Assembly: GCF_002420705.1 (NCBI RefSeq)
Contig: NZ_DIIM01000021.1
Span: forward strand, 206,934 to 270,933
Source of the DNA: Sphingobacterium sp. UBA5670
GTDB taxonomy: Bacteria > Bacteroidota > Bacteroidia > Sphingobacteriales > Sphingobacteriaceae
DNA length: 64,000 bases
Direction of reading: 5' to 3'
Shown here: positions 35,501-43,735 of the stretch, in pieces
Numbering within the stretch: position 1 is the first letter of the stretch
Layout: each line of letters starts with the position of its first letter
Notes under the pieces: model-generated
Seen by the model: the letters and a program-made list of their open reading frames with translations, nothing else
What the model was told of the DNA's origin: nothing
The model's database searches: none
Position numbers and translations under genes: made by a program

Positions 35501-36475
35501 ATGAAAATCTACAGAAGTTTAGATGATTTCTCACCAGTTGAAAATGCAGTTGTAACCATCGGTACTTTCGATGGTGTCCATATTGGCCATCAAAAAATAT
35601 TGGCGCATTTAAAAGAAGCAGCTCAAAAAATTAATGGTGAGACAATTCTGCTTACTTTTTTCCCACATCCACGGTTGATTATCAATCCGGATGATGATAG
35701 CTTACGCTTAATCAACGATATCGAAGAGAAGGTCAGTCAATTGAGTAAAGTAGGAATTGACCACTTAATTATCATTCCTTTTTCCCGTGATTTCTCCAAT
35801 CAGACCCCGGAAGAATACATTAGTAATGTTCTTGTAGGCAAATTGGGTACCAAAAAGATTGTGATAGGTTATGATCACCATTTTGGAAAAGATCGTAAAG
35901 GTACTATGGGAGATTTAGAGCAGTTTGCCTCTATATTTGACTACAGCGTTGACGAAATCCCCGAACAGGATATCAACGATATTGCCGTATCTTCCACGCG
36001 AGTACGTGAAGCTCTCATCAAAGGTGATATCAGAACGGCTAATCTTTATTTGGGTTATCCGTTTGAATTGACAGGAACCGTAATCAGAGGTGACCAAATA
36101 GGGCGGACAATCGGATTTCCAACAGCGAACCTGCAGGTCCACGAACCGCATAAGCTCATACCAGCCTATGGAATATATGCTGTGGAAGTATATATCTATA
36201 ATCATATCCAAAATATCACCACAGGAGAGTACAGAGAGGAAAGCCCTGTTTCTATTGCCAAAGGTATGGGTTATATCGGGACTAGGCCTACTGTAGATGG
36301 TATGAATCGTGCTATTGAAATCAGCCTATTTGATTTCGATCAGGATATTTATGGCAAGACACTACGTGTAAAATTCCTCCATTTTATCCGTCATGATGAA
36401 CGGTTCGATTCACTTGAAGAGATGAAAGCTCAGATCAAAGCAGACGAAGTCGAAATCAGGAGCCTAATTGGATAA
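35501..36475 (+). CDS. ribF: Bifunctional riboflavin kinase / FAD synthetase
   Basis: 324 residues. The N-terminal adenylyltransferase domain (about 1-180) has TIGTFDGVHIGHQKIL (the GxFDGxHxGH motif) and IGYDHHFGKDRKG, and VSSTRVREAL. The C-terminal flavokinase domain (about 185-310) has GDQIGRTIGFPTANL and the G-T-R-P-T-V-D-G motif with the catalytic ER-like end. It makes FMN and FAD from riboflavin. It is the last gene of the ftsX-to-ribF run and ends at a long palindromic terminator convergent with aroQ. Confidence 0.95.
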   Translation: MKIYRSLDDFSPVENAVVTIGTFDGVHIGHQKILAHLKEAAQKINGETILLTFFPHPRLIINPDDDSLRLINDIEEKVSQLSKVGIDHLIIIPFSRDFSNQTPEEYISNVLVGKLGTKKIVIGYDHHFGKDRKGTMGDLEQFASIFDYSVDEIPEQDINDIAVSSTRVREALIKGDIRTANLYLGYPFELTGTVIRGDQIGRTIGFPTANLQVHEPHKLIPAYGIYAVEVYIYNHIQNITTGEYREESPVSIAKGMGYIGTRPTVDGMNRAIEISLFDFDQDIYGKTLRVKFLHFIRHDERFDSLEEMKAQIKADEVEIRSLIG

Positions 36476-36482
36476 CAGCATA

Positions 36483-36534
36483 TTATTTACAACATAAAAA
36501 AGCGGGAATTCCCGCTTTTTTATGTTGTAAATAA
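36483..36534. terminator. Long palindromic terminator between ribF and aroQ
   Basis: A perfect 52-bp palindrome centred between 36508 and 36509, with a GCGGG core and A/T-rich outer arms. It contains T-runs in both directions and will end both convergent genes. Confidence 0.88.
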
Positions 36535-36564
36535 GTAGTTTCTCTACTTGTAAAGGAAGTGTAT

Positions 36565-36984
36565 TTACTTAAGAAGCGCTTCTATCCCCAGTCTGTAGCT
36601 ATCTAGACCGAAACCACAGATCACCCCTTTACAATTCTTTGCCAGGAACGAATGATGGCGGAATTCCTCTCTTTGATGAACATTACTGATATGAACTTCA
36701 ATAACAGGCGTAGTGACAGCTGCAATTGCATCGCCCAGGGCAATAGAGGTATGTGTATAAGCCCCCGCATTCAATACAATTCCGTCAAATTCAAAACCAA
36801 CTTCGTGGATCTTATCGATTAATCCCCCTTCTGAATTGCTTTGAAGATAATGCAATTCCGCCGTTTCAAACAGTTCTTTCAGCTCTTCAAAATAGCTCAG
36901 GAAATCCTGGCTGCCATAAATTGATTTTTCCCTTACACCCAATAAATTCAAGTTTGGGCCATTCAGTATGAGGATTTTTTTCAT
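36565..36984 (-). CDS. aroQ: Type II 3-dehydroquinate dehydratase
   Basis: 139 residues, the dodecameric type II enzyme of the shikimate pathway (3-dehydroquinate to 3-dehydroshikimate). Visible: LNGPNLNLLGVREKSIYG (about 6-23) with the catalytic tyrosine-containing flexible loop, NAGAYTHTSIALGDAI, and EVHISNVHQREEFRHHSF with catalytic His. It is monocistronic and shares a long bidirectional terminator with ribF. Confidence 0.95.
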   Translation of the reverse strand: MKKILILNGPNLNLLGVREKSIYGSQDFLSYFEELKELFETAELHYLQSNSEGGLIDKIHEVGFEFDGIVLNAGAYTHTSIALGDAIAAVTTPVIEVHISNVHQREEFRHHSFLAKNCKGVICGFGLDSYRLGIEALLK

Positions 36985-37255
36985 TGGAATATAATTATTT
37001 TTTGTGCTGGTCCATTAACAATTCGACTACGCGCAATTATTCTGTTTAAATCTATAGTTTTTAAGTCATCCTAAGATAGCAGAGCTGCAGGAGTCGGAGA
37101 TTTATACTGAGATAAAGCAAGCAATCACTCCCCTATCCTATCATTCTGCCCTAACACATGCTCGTGAAGACAAACTATATAGATGACTGCTCTAACACAG
37201 AACAGAAACCTTATAGTTTGTCTCATTTCAAGTCTAGATCAGTTTATAAAAAATT

Positions 37256-38929
37256 CTACAAATCGTTATAAATTGCACGGAAGCTTGAGCGAAGTCCAAA
37301 TGAAACCACTCCTGACTTATTGACAACAGGCGTTTCATATTGCGCTTTTGCATATCGCTGAGTATAGCCGAGTTCTAAACGAAGATTATACTTCGGATTG
37401 AGCACATAGGCAGCCTTAGCATCTGCATAGTAGATATTATTCTTTATTCCCTGTGCAATATGGTTTCCATATAAATTTGGTATAGTTCGATAAGACTGAA
37501 ATATATCCCCTCCCATATTACTTCCATCTGGCAGATCAAGTCCATTTTGGGTAAACATACCCTGCAATGAAAAATCCCATCGATCCCAAGCATAATTCAC
37601 GAGGCCAACAAACTCTCTGAAGTTCGCTCCTTTCGGATGTGCCAATGGCTCTGCGTTGTTGCTATAGTTGGAATACGATTTAAAGTGTGCATATGTATAA
37701 GGTCGAGCCGTATTATATTCGGCTAAAAAGTTCAGGTTCTTGACCCCAAACATGTCATACCCTCTTACACCAAGTTGTGCCCCCCATTTATTATGCGCAT
37801 ATCCGTTCCCCGCAAAAAACTCTTTCGCTGTAAATTCCCCTAATAAAAACTGTCCATATGCAGTCAAATTATAAGGAAGTTTATATTTTGAAGTTAACCC
37901 CAAAAACATTTTATCTGGTGAGGTCGAATTATTACTTTCGACAGGCCGGATAAAGATAATTGGGCTCAGATAACTAAAATCGAAACCTCTTTTCCCTGCT
38001 TCATCCTGCGCAGCCCAAACAACAGATTGGAAAAAGCCTAACGACAACTTATTGGTTACATTCCAATCCAAATATTGAAAGGCGCCCCATTTCTTTCCAT
38101 CTCCTAAACGTGTGTTATTTTGCCCCTCCATCGGATATGTGCCTGTTAAATCCTGTCTTGGATGCGTTGGATCATTCATGTAGGCCCAGATCGAAGTATA
38201 TTGAACATTTCCAATCGTCCCCGTCAATTTCAGATGCGCATAATTTGAGGAGAAATCTGATAAAAGCATGGATCTATACCCATCCCCTATAAAGTTTTTG
38301 TCGTAAGCCAAAGTTGCCTGAATATACTTATGGGCATCATAGGTCATGCTCGCTGTCGCATACATCCAGTCCATTTTATTTTTAGACTGAAATTTCGTAT
38401 TTCCCTGGCCAGGAACAACTTTATGCGCAACAATATAATCATCTAGGTATTTTGGAAATACCGCCTGACTTTCAAATGCGGAAGTATTGAATGTAAATTT
38501 ATTTCCGACGTTCAATCCCACCTGAAATCCTCTGCTATTCATCCAAGTACGTCGTTTATCGCCCTGCATATCCTTTCCAATATAAAGATCAGGTAAAAAA
38601 TCAGCGTAGAATGTATAATCGTCCTTTTCAACCTGTACAAGATGTTCATTAAAAATCTTGCGCATAAACCAATTGGATGAAGAAACGGGTTTATTGGATT
38701 GTATGGAATCAAACTTGGCTAACAATAAAGAGTCTTTAATGACGAATGGTTTAGCCGAAGTATGCATTCTTGTCTCCGTAGAATAAACAACATCGTTCAT
38801 TTTTTGATAAAAATGATACGAGTAAGGTTGGCTCTTAATCTGGGCAAAACCTGCGAAGGAAATTCCTACTCCCATACCCACCAGTACAATTCGGAGTAAA
38901 TTATTATTTTTTATTATATTAAGCCTCAT
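37256..38929 (-). CDS. Outer-membrane beta-barrel protein, RemB-like
   Basis: 557 residues with a signal peptide (MRL...VLVGMGVGISFAGFAQ, cleavage about after FAQ, residue 30). The rest is rich in alternating aromatic strands typical of a beta-barrel, for example TYDAHKYIQATLAYDKNFIG and AYVLNPKYNLRLELGYTQRY, and includes the conserved GDGYRSMLLSDFSSNYAHL stretch that I associate with the gliding-motility protein RemB of Flavobacterium. No gliding gld or spr genes are nearby, so a motility role is not shown; a capsule/porin-like Wzi-type role is the alternative. It is divergent from GH125. Confidence 0.68.
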   Translation of the reverse strand: MRLNIIKNNNLLRIVLVGMGVGISFAGFAQIKSQPYSYHFYQKMNDVVYSTETRMHTSAKPFVIKDSLLLAKFDSIQSNKPVSSSNWFMRKIFNEHLVQVEKDDYTFYADFLPDLYIGKDMQGDKRRTWMNSRGFQVGLNVGNKFTFNTSAFESQAVFPKYLDDYIVAHKVVPGQGNTKFQSKNKMDWMYATASMTYDAHKYIQATLAYDKNFIGDGYRSMLLSDFSSNYAHLKLTGTIGNVQYTSIWAYMNDPTHPRQDLTGTYPMEGQNNTRLGDGKKWGAFQYLDWNVTNKLSLGFFQSVVWAAQDEAGKRGFDFSYLSPIIFIRPVESNNSTSPDKMFLGLTSKYKLPYNLTAYGQFLLGEFTAKEFFAGNGYAHNKWGAQLGVRGYDMFGVKNLNFLAEYNTARPYTYAHFKSYSNYSNNAEPLAHPKGANFREFVGLVNYAWDRWDFSLQGMFTQNGLDLPDGSNMGGDIFQSYRTIPNLYGNHIAQGIKNNIYYADAKAAYVLNPKYNLRLELGYTQRYAKAQYETPVVNKSGVVSFGLRSSFRAIYNDL

Positions 38930-39124
38930 AAAATTATTTCAAAAATTATTTTTTCTAGCAAAATGCATTCCTAAACGCAAATTAACCGAATAAAATTGAC
39001 TTTATTCATATGTTCAGTCAATTATATCATGCTAAATCGTATTTGCTGTTCCTTTTATTCAAAAATATTTATATCTTGCATCTCACTAAATAACCTTATA
39101 TAATATAAAACAGCCCTAATAAGC

Positions 39125-40540
39125 ATGAAACGCAGAACATTTATCCAAAACGCAAGCCTGTTGACTGCAGGTGCACTTACAAGCAAATTTTCATTTGCTC
39201 AGGAACATTCTTTTCCCACTGTACGTACTGTTAAGGAGAAAAGACTTTTTTCCAGCAAGGTAATCGAAGATGCAATTGTAGAATTTCAGAAAAATGTTAA
39301 AAATAAGGAACTGGCTTGGTTATTTAACAACTGTTTCCCGAATACCTTGGATACGACTGTATTTCCCTATGTTCAAAATGGCCGTAATTACACCTATGTG
39401 ATCACGGGAGATATTGATGCGATGTGGTTACGCGACAGCAGTGCTCAGGTATGGCCGTACCTCCCTTTTATGAAAAAGGATAAAAAATTGCAGGATCTTA
39501 TTGTTGGTTTAATCCAAAAACAAAGCAAATGTATCAATATTGATCCCTACGCTAATGCATTTTATAATGACCCGACAAAAAAAGGCGAATGGTTCAGCGA
39601 TCACACCAATATGAAACCAGGAATCCACGAACGAAAATGGGAAATCGATTCATTGTGTTATCCAATTCGGCTGGCCTATCATTACTGGAAGGAAACGAAC
39701 GACAGCAGTCCATTTAATGAAGAATGGTTAGCGGCTCAACACAAGATCTATCAGACTTTCGTTGAACAGCAGCGTAAAGATAGTTTAGGCCCTTATAAAT
39801 TTGAACGGACAACCTCCAGAGGATCTGACACTTTACAGGTAGATGGCTATGGGTATCCTGTAAATCCGATTGGTTTGATCTGCTCTAGTTTTCGACCTTC
39901 AGACGATTCCACTATTTTCTCATTCCTGATCCCCTCCAATTTATTTGCAATCGTTAGCCTTAGACAGTCTGCCGAAATTTTGAAGAAGGTCAAAAATGAA
40001 CAGGCACTCGCAGCTCAAATGGAAGCACTGGCCAATGAAGTGGAGGCAGCGGTCAATACATATGGAATCATAGACCACCCTACATTGGGAAAAATATATG
40101 CCTTTGAAGTAGATGGATTTTCGAGTCATCTGATGATGGATGATGCAAATATTCCTAGCTTGTTGGCCCTACCTTATTTAGGAGCTGTAGATATAAATAA
40201 TGAAGTTTACCAACGCACACGGAATTTTGTTCTTTCCGACAAAAACCCATTCTTTTTTAAAGGAACAGCAGCAGAAGGCATTGGTGGCCCGCACATAGGC
40301 AGGGATATGATCTGGCCGATGTCCATTATCATGCGGGCGCAGACCTCAACAAATGATGATGAGATTCGTAATTGTATTAAAACCCTGGTCAATACACATG
40401 GTGGAACCGGATTTATGCATGAATCTTTTCATAAAAACGATCCTAAAAAATTCACAAGACATTGGTTTGCTTGGACAAATACATTATTTGGCGAATTAAT
40501 TTGGAAAATATATAAAGAGAAACCATCTTTGCTTCAATAA
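39125..40540 (+). CDS. GH125 exo-alpha-1,6-mannosidase
   Basis: 471 residues. A signal peptide with an RR-like start (MKRRTFIQNASLLTAGALT...AQ) suggests export to the periplasm, possibly by Tat. The catalytic domain is an (alpha/alpha)6 barrel of GH125 (DUF1237): YVITGDIDAMWLRDSSAQVW contains the conserved acidic residues, and later RGSDTLQVDGYG, SSFRPSDD and GGPHIGRDMIWPMSI are family-specific. GH125 enzymes remove alpha-1,6-linked mannose from oligosaccharides. There is no SusCD pair or regulator nearby, so it is an isolated enzyme. It is followed by an unusual hairpin region before murI. Confidence 0.9.
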   Translation: MKRRTFIQNASLLTAGALTSKFSFAQEHSFPTVRTVKEKRLFSSKVIEDAIVEFQKNVKNKELAWLFNNCFPNTLDTTVFPYVQNGRNYTYVITGDIDAMWLRDSSAQVWPYLPFMKKDKKLQDLIVGLIQKQSKCINIDPYANAFYNDPTKKGEWFSDHTNMKPGIHERKWEIDSLCYPIRLAYHYWKETNDSSPFNEEWLAAQHKIYQTFVEQQRKDSLGPYKFERTTSRGSDTLQVDGYGYPVNPIGLICSSFRPSDDSTIFSFLIPSNLFAIVSLRQSAEILKKVKNEQALAAQMEALANEVEAAVNTYGIIDHPTLGKIYAFEVDGFSSHLMMDDANIPSLLALPYLGAVDINNEVYQRTRNFVLSDKNPFFFKGTAAEGIGGPHIGRDMIWPMSIIMRAQTSTNDDEIRNCIKTLVNTHGGTGFMHESFHKNDPKKFTRHWFAWTNTLFGELIWKIYKEKPSLLQ

Positions 40541-40547
40541 ATCTGAA

Positions 40548-40595
40548 ACTTATAACACAATGTTATAAGTGAAAGAGCTTATAACATTGTGTTAT
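40548..40595 (+). promoter_or_regulatory. Nested hairpins covering the murI start
   Basis: A 10-bp perfect inverted repeat (40548-40557 with 40561-40570, loop CAA) is followed by a reverse-complement copy, so that 40552-40569 can pair with 40578-40595 over 18 bases with loop TGAAAGAG. The second arm includes the first two bases of the murI ATG (40594). The only purine-rich ribosome-site candidate, GAAAGAG, is in the loop. This could control translation or be a protein site. Confidence 0.5.
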
Positions 40596-41418
40596 GGATA
40601 ATTTATCAAAATCTGGACCAATTGGCATTTTTGACTCTGGTTATGGAGGGCTCTCCGTATTTAAGGAAATTCAACATCTTTTACCTCAATACGATTATAT
40701 CTATTTAGGCGATAACGCCCGTGTTCCATACGGGACAAGATCCTTTGAGACCGTTTATAATTACACCAAACAATGTGTTTTTAAATTATTTGACCTGGGC
40801 TGTAATCTCGTTATTCTCGCATGTAATACAGCTTCAGCAAAAGCATTAAGAACCATTCAACAAAACGACCTTCCTCCGGGGAAAAAAGTTCTTGGCGTCA
40901 TTAGGCCCACGACGGAAATCCTACACAATTTTACGAAAACCAACAAGATAGGTATTTTAGCTACTACCGGAACTGTAAAATCTGAATCGTATAAAATAGA
41001 AATAAACAAGTTCAATCCAGAAATTGAAGTTTTTCAGCACGATTGTCCTTTTTGGGTTCCTCTGGTAGAAAATAATGAAATCAATACAGAAGGTGCTCAT
41101 TACTTTGTAGAAAAGGATTTGCGCGAGCTTCTACTACAATCAGATCAGATCGATACCATTGTGCTAGCCTGTACCCACTACCCTTTATTACTGCCCGTAA
41201 TCGAAAAATATACGCCAGGTAATATAAAGATAATATCTCAGGGGCCTATTGTTGCAAATAGCTTAAAAGAATATCTCAGTAGACATCAGGAAATTGAAAC
41301 AATTTGTTCCCAAAATGGTCAATTGGCCTTTTATACTACGGATGATCCGAGAGACTTTGAAAGCAAAGCAAAAATATTTTTTGGACAGCCAATAGCGGCA
41401 AGCCATATTAGTGTTTAA
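40594..41418 (+). CDS. murI: Glutamate racemase
   Basis: 274 residues. Substrate and catalytic motifs are intact: GIFDSGYGGLSV (about 11-22), ILACNTASA with the first catalytic Cys (about 80) and LACTHYPLL with the second (about 190). It makes D-glutamate for peptidoglycan in the cytoplasm. The start ATG lies at the foot of a strong hairpin, which is unusual. Not clearly an operon with GH125, since 53 bases of structured sequence separate them. Confidence 0.95.
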   Translation: MDNLSKSGPIGIFDSGYGGLSVFKEIQHLLPQYDYIYLGDNARVPYGTRSFETVYNYTKQCVFKLFDLGCNLVILACNTASAKALRTIQQNDLPPGKKVLGVIRPTTEILHNFTKTNKIGILATTGTVKSESYKIEINKFNPEIEVFQHDCPFWVPLVENNEINTEGAHYFVEKDLRELLLQSDQIDTIVLACTHYPLLLPVIEKYTPGNIKIISQGPIVANSLKEYLSRHQEIETICSQNGQLAFYTTDDPRDFESKAKIFFGQPIAASHISV

Positions 41419-41487
41419 AAATAAAAAGCTACGATTTTTAAAACTTTTACTTCCCAATTCTCGTTATTCTGATAAAAGGGAGGTAGA

Positions 41488-41733
41488 ATGAAAAAGAACT
41501 TTATAACCATAACATTTAATCAAGACACACAGCATTGCGAATCCAAAGAATTTTCAAGCATCCAGGAAAGTGCAGACTATTTTAAAACTTTCGAAACTTC
41601 CGCACAGCCCAATTATGTGCCGGTATGCATCTACAATTTAAACACAAACACAATTCTTGATATAAGTGATTATTATATCAACAAGGATACGGAACTCCAA
41701 CAGATAGTAAAAAATTGTTTAGCAGAAAAGTAA
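41488..41733 (+). CDS. Small conserved-looking protein of unknown function
   Basis: 81 residues. I do not recognise the family. The sequence is acidic, Tyr/Asn-rich and soluble, with a two-strand-like start (KKNFITITFNQ) and a C-terminal helix (about 67-80). A strong GGGAGGT ribosome-binding site lies four bases before the ATG, stronger than other starts in the window, which supports translation. It follows murI by 69 bases. Confidence 0.65.
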   Translation: MKKNFITITFNQDTQHCESKEFSSIQESADYFKTFETSAQPNYVPVCIYNLNTNTILDISDYYINKDTELQQIVKNCLAEK

Positions 41734-41886
41734 CTCTTTTGATCGTTATAAAAAATTAGCGAACCAGGCATTTCTCCTTTTTATTTCTTGGGTAATGTAT
41801 ATATATTATTACATGCTGGAAAATAATATTTCATTAATTTTTAATATCTTCAAGCAGATAATCAGACAACAAACAAGTCACAGATA

Positions 41887-43140
41887 ATGAAAACCAAACT
41901 GACACTAAGCCTTTTAACTGTATCTTTAGGATTAATGGCATGTAATTCCAATCATGCGAATTCAAATTCGAGCACGGATAGCAGTGCAAATTCGGCAACT
42001 GACACCACAAGTTACCCTCCAGTAGAGACACAAAAGGCAAACACAGATTATAAACCGGCATTTGCTGGACAAACGAGAATTAATGGTGCGAAAACATCTA
42101 CTCCTTTCGAAGGGAAAGTAATCGCAGAAGGATTAAAATCACCTTGGGGAATTACCGCACTGCCCGACGGTCGATTACTAATTTCTGAAAAAGAGGGTGA
42201 TTTTCGTATTGCAACCGCAGACGGTAAATTAGGAGAACCGATCAAAGGTTTACCTGCAGTCAATAGTAGCGGGCAAGGGGGTCTTTTAGGATTACGTCTT
42301 GACCCAAACTTCGAATCAAATCGGATGATATATTGGGTTTTCTCGGACAATACGGCTGCGGGAACGTTGACTGCAGTTGCAAAAGGAAAGCTTTCAGCTG
42401 ATGAGAAATCAATAGAAGGTGCTAAAGTGATCTATCAGGCAACTCCGGCACATAAGGGGAATCTGCATTATGGCGGACGCATCATCTTCGATAAAGAAGG
42501 AAATATTATTCTGAGTACTGGTGAAAGATCAGATCTGGTTACAAGACCATTGGCACAAGACCTGAATGCAGCATTGGGCAAGATTCTGCGCATCACTACA
42601 GAGGGGCAACCTGCGCCTGGCAATCCATTTATAGGTAAGCCAAATGTCCGTCCCGAAATTTACAGTTATGGACATCGCAATCCACAAGGACTTGTTTTAC
42701 ATCCAGAGACAGGTGATCTTTGGGAAACTGAATTTGGTCCGCGGGGCGGCGATGAGCTGAATAGAATACAAGCAGGCAAAAACTATGGTTGGCCAACAAT
42801 TACATATGGTATAGAATATAAAGGAGATAAAGTTGGTGAAGGTATACAGCAAAAAGACGGTTTAGAACAGCCTGTTTATTATTGGGACCCTGTCCTCTCC
42901 CCTAGCGGAATTACTTTCTATACTGGACAAAATATTCCCGAATGGAAAAATAATCTTTTTATCTGTGGCCTGAGCAGCATGCACATTGCCAGAATTATAC
43001 TGAAGGATAACAAAGTGGTTGGAGAAGAACGTCTATTAGGCAGTGAAGGACAACGATTTAGAGATATCACGCAAGGTAAAGATGGCGCACTATACGCTAT
43101 AACGGATATTGGCAAACTCTATAAAATTGATAAAAAATAA
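41887..43140 (+). CDS. PQQ-dependent aldose sugar dehydrogenase, lipoprotein
   Basis: 417 residues. Lipoprotein signal with Cys19 in LMAC, followed by a Ser/Asn/Thr-rich linker. The six-bladed beta-propeller of soluble aldose sugar dehydrogenases (YliI/Asd family) shows PWGITALPDGRLLISEKEG, QGGLLGLRLDPNF, GNLHYGGRIIFDKEGNI with the His catalytic region, GHRNPQGLVLHP, and DPVLSPSGITFYTG. Such proteins oxidise aldoses with PQQ in the periplasm. The host must obtain PQQ; no pqq genes are in the window. It ends in a clear terminator. Confidence 0.9.
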   Translation: MKTKLTLSLLTVSLGLMACNSNHANSNSSTDSSANSATDTTSYPPVETQKANTDYKPAFAGQTRINGAKTSTPFEGKVIAEGLKSPWGITALPDGRLLISEKEGDFRIATADGKLGEPIKGLPAVNSSGQGGLLGLRLDPNFESNRMIYWVFSDNTAAGTLTAVAKGKLSADEKSIEGAKVIYQATPAHKGNLHYGGRIIFDKEGNIILSTGERSDLVTRPLAQDLNAALGKILRITTEGQPAPGNPFIGKPNVRPEIYSYGHRNPQGLVLHPETGDLWETEFGPRGGDELNRIQAGKNYGWPTITYGIEYKGDKVGEGIQQKDGLEQPVYYWDPVLSPSGITFYTGQNIPEWKNNLFICGLSSMHIARIILKDNKVVGEERLLGSEGQRFRDITQGKDGALYAITDIGKLYKIDKK

Positions 43141-43153
43141 ATACCTCGATCTG

Positions 43154-43185
43154 AAAGCAGCCCTTCTCTAATGGGCTGCTTTTTT
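43154..43185 (+). terminator. Terminator of the sugar dehydrogenase gene
   Basis: Stem AAAGCAGCCC with GGGCTGCTTT, 9-base loop, then a T-run. Confidence 0.88.
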
Positions 43186-43309
43186 ATTAATATTAAAATA
43201 TCCTCCTATATGAACTTTTCGCTGGCCGACCACTATTTACTCAAAATATGACAAATACGGAAACTTGGCTCGATTATTGATCCTTAATAGTAAATCAATA
43301 AATTATTAT

Positions 43310-43444
43310 ATGGTAAAAAAAGAAAAAATGAAAAAATTATTAGAGATTAACCCCTTGTCATTCTATATGACCAATTGGGGATTTGTAAACAACACCACCC
43401 CGAAAAGAACGCGCAAAACCTGCCAACCTTCTCCAAAAAATTAA
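43310..43444 (+). CDS. Possible 38-44-residue peptide
   Basis: An in-frame reading from an ATG at 43310 (44 residues) or 43328 (38 residues, MKKLLEINPLSFYMTNWGFV...). No ribosome site better than an A-rich run is seen. The peptide ends with a basic TPKRTRKTCQPSPKN tail. It lies alone in an intergenic region, and its stop overlaps a hairpin that serves the other strand. Could be a peptide gene or chance; I cannot tell. Confidence 0.2.
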   Translation: MVKKEKMKKLLEINPLSFYMTNWGFVNNTTPKRTRKTCQPSPKN

Positions 43445-43458
43445 GCGTTCTTGCTTAA
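43434..43458 (-). terminator. Candidate terminator on the minus strand after the rlmH unit
   Basis: TTAAGC (43441-43446) pairs with GCTTAA (43453-43458), followed on the minus strand by a T-run (the A-run at 43435-43440). The stem is short, so it is weak. Confidence 0.4.
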
Positions 43459-43496
43459 CAATTCAATTTAAATTTTATAAAAATCATCTGCTGATA

Positions 43497-43555
43497 TCCT
43501 CCATACGGATATTAAGTAAGAGATTTATTTCTTTTACTTCATCCGTATGGAAGGA
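43497..43555. repeat. Imperfect inverted repeat behind the small membrane gene
   Basis: TCCTCCATACGGAT (43497-43510) pairs with ATCCGTATGGAAGGA (43541-43555) with one bulge, and AAGTAA (43514-43519) pairs with TTACTT (43534-43539). The stem has about 20 pairs. It lies just after the 48-residue gene on the minus strand. Confidence 0.5.
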
Positions 43556-43562
43556 CTTGAAG

Positions 43563-43709
43563 CTATGCGAAAAAAAATGCCAATACAATTACAATAATAA
43601 TACAAGCAATCATAATGTATTTATTCAATTGGCTATTTTTCTCTCCTTCGTCACTTTTATAGTGATAATCTCGTTTGTTGGGCAAATTCATAAGCTTGTT
43701 TTTATTCAT
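43563..43709 (-). CDS. 48-residue predicted C-tail-anchored membrane protein
   Basis: 48 residues from the ATG at 43709: a hydrophilic, charged N-terminus (about 1-30, MNKNKLMNLPNKRDYHYKSD onward) and one hydrophobic helix at the C-terminus (about 31-48, YIMIACIIIVIVLAFFFA). That topology, hydrophilic then a single terminal TM, is typical of small tail-anchored proteins. It starts 26 bases after the rlmH stop on the same strand, so it may be co-transcribed. No family recognised. A weak purine-rich stretch (GGAAAAAAG) is about 15 bases upstream of the ATG. Confidence 0.5.
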   Translation of the reverse strand: MNKNKLMNLPNKRDYHYKSDEGEKNSQLNKYIMIACIIIVIVLAFFFA

Positions 43710-43735
43710 GATGAAGTTACGGACTTTTTTCCATA

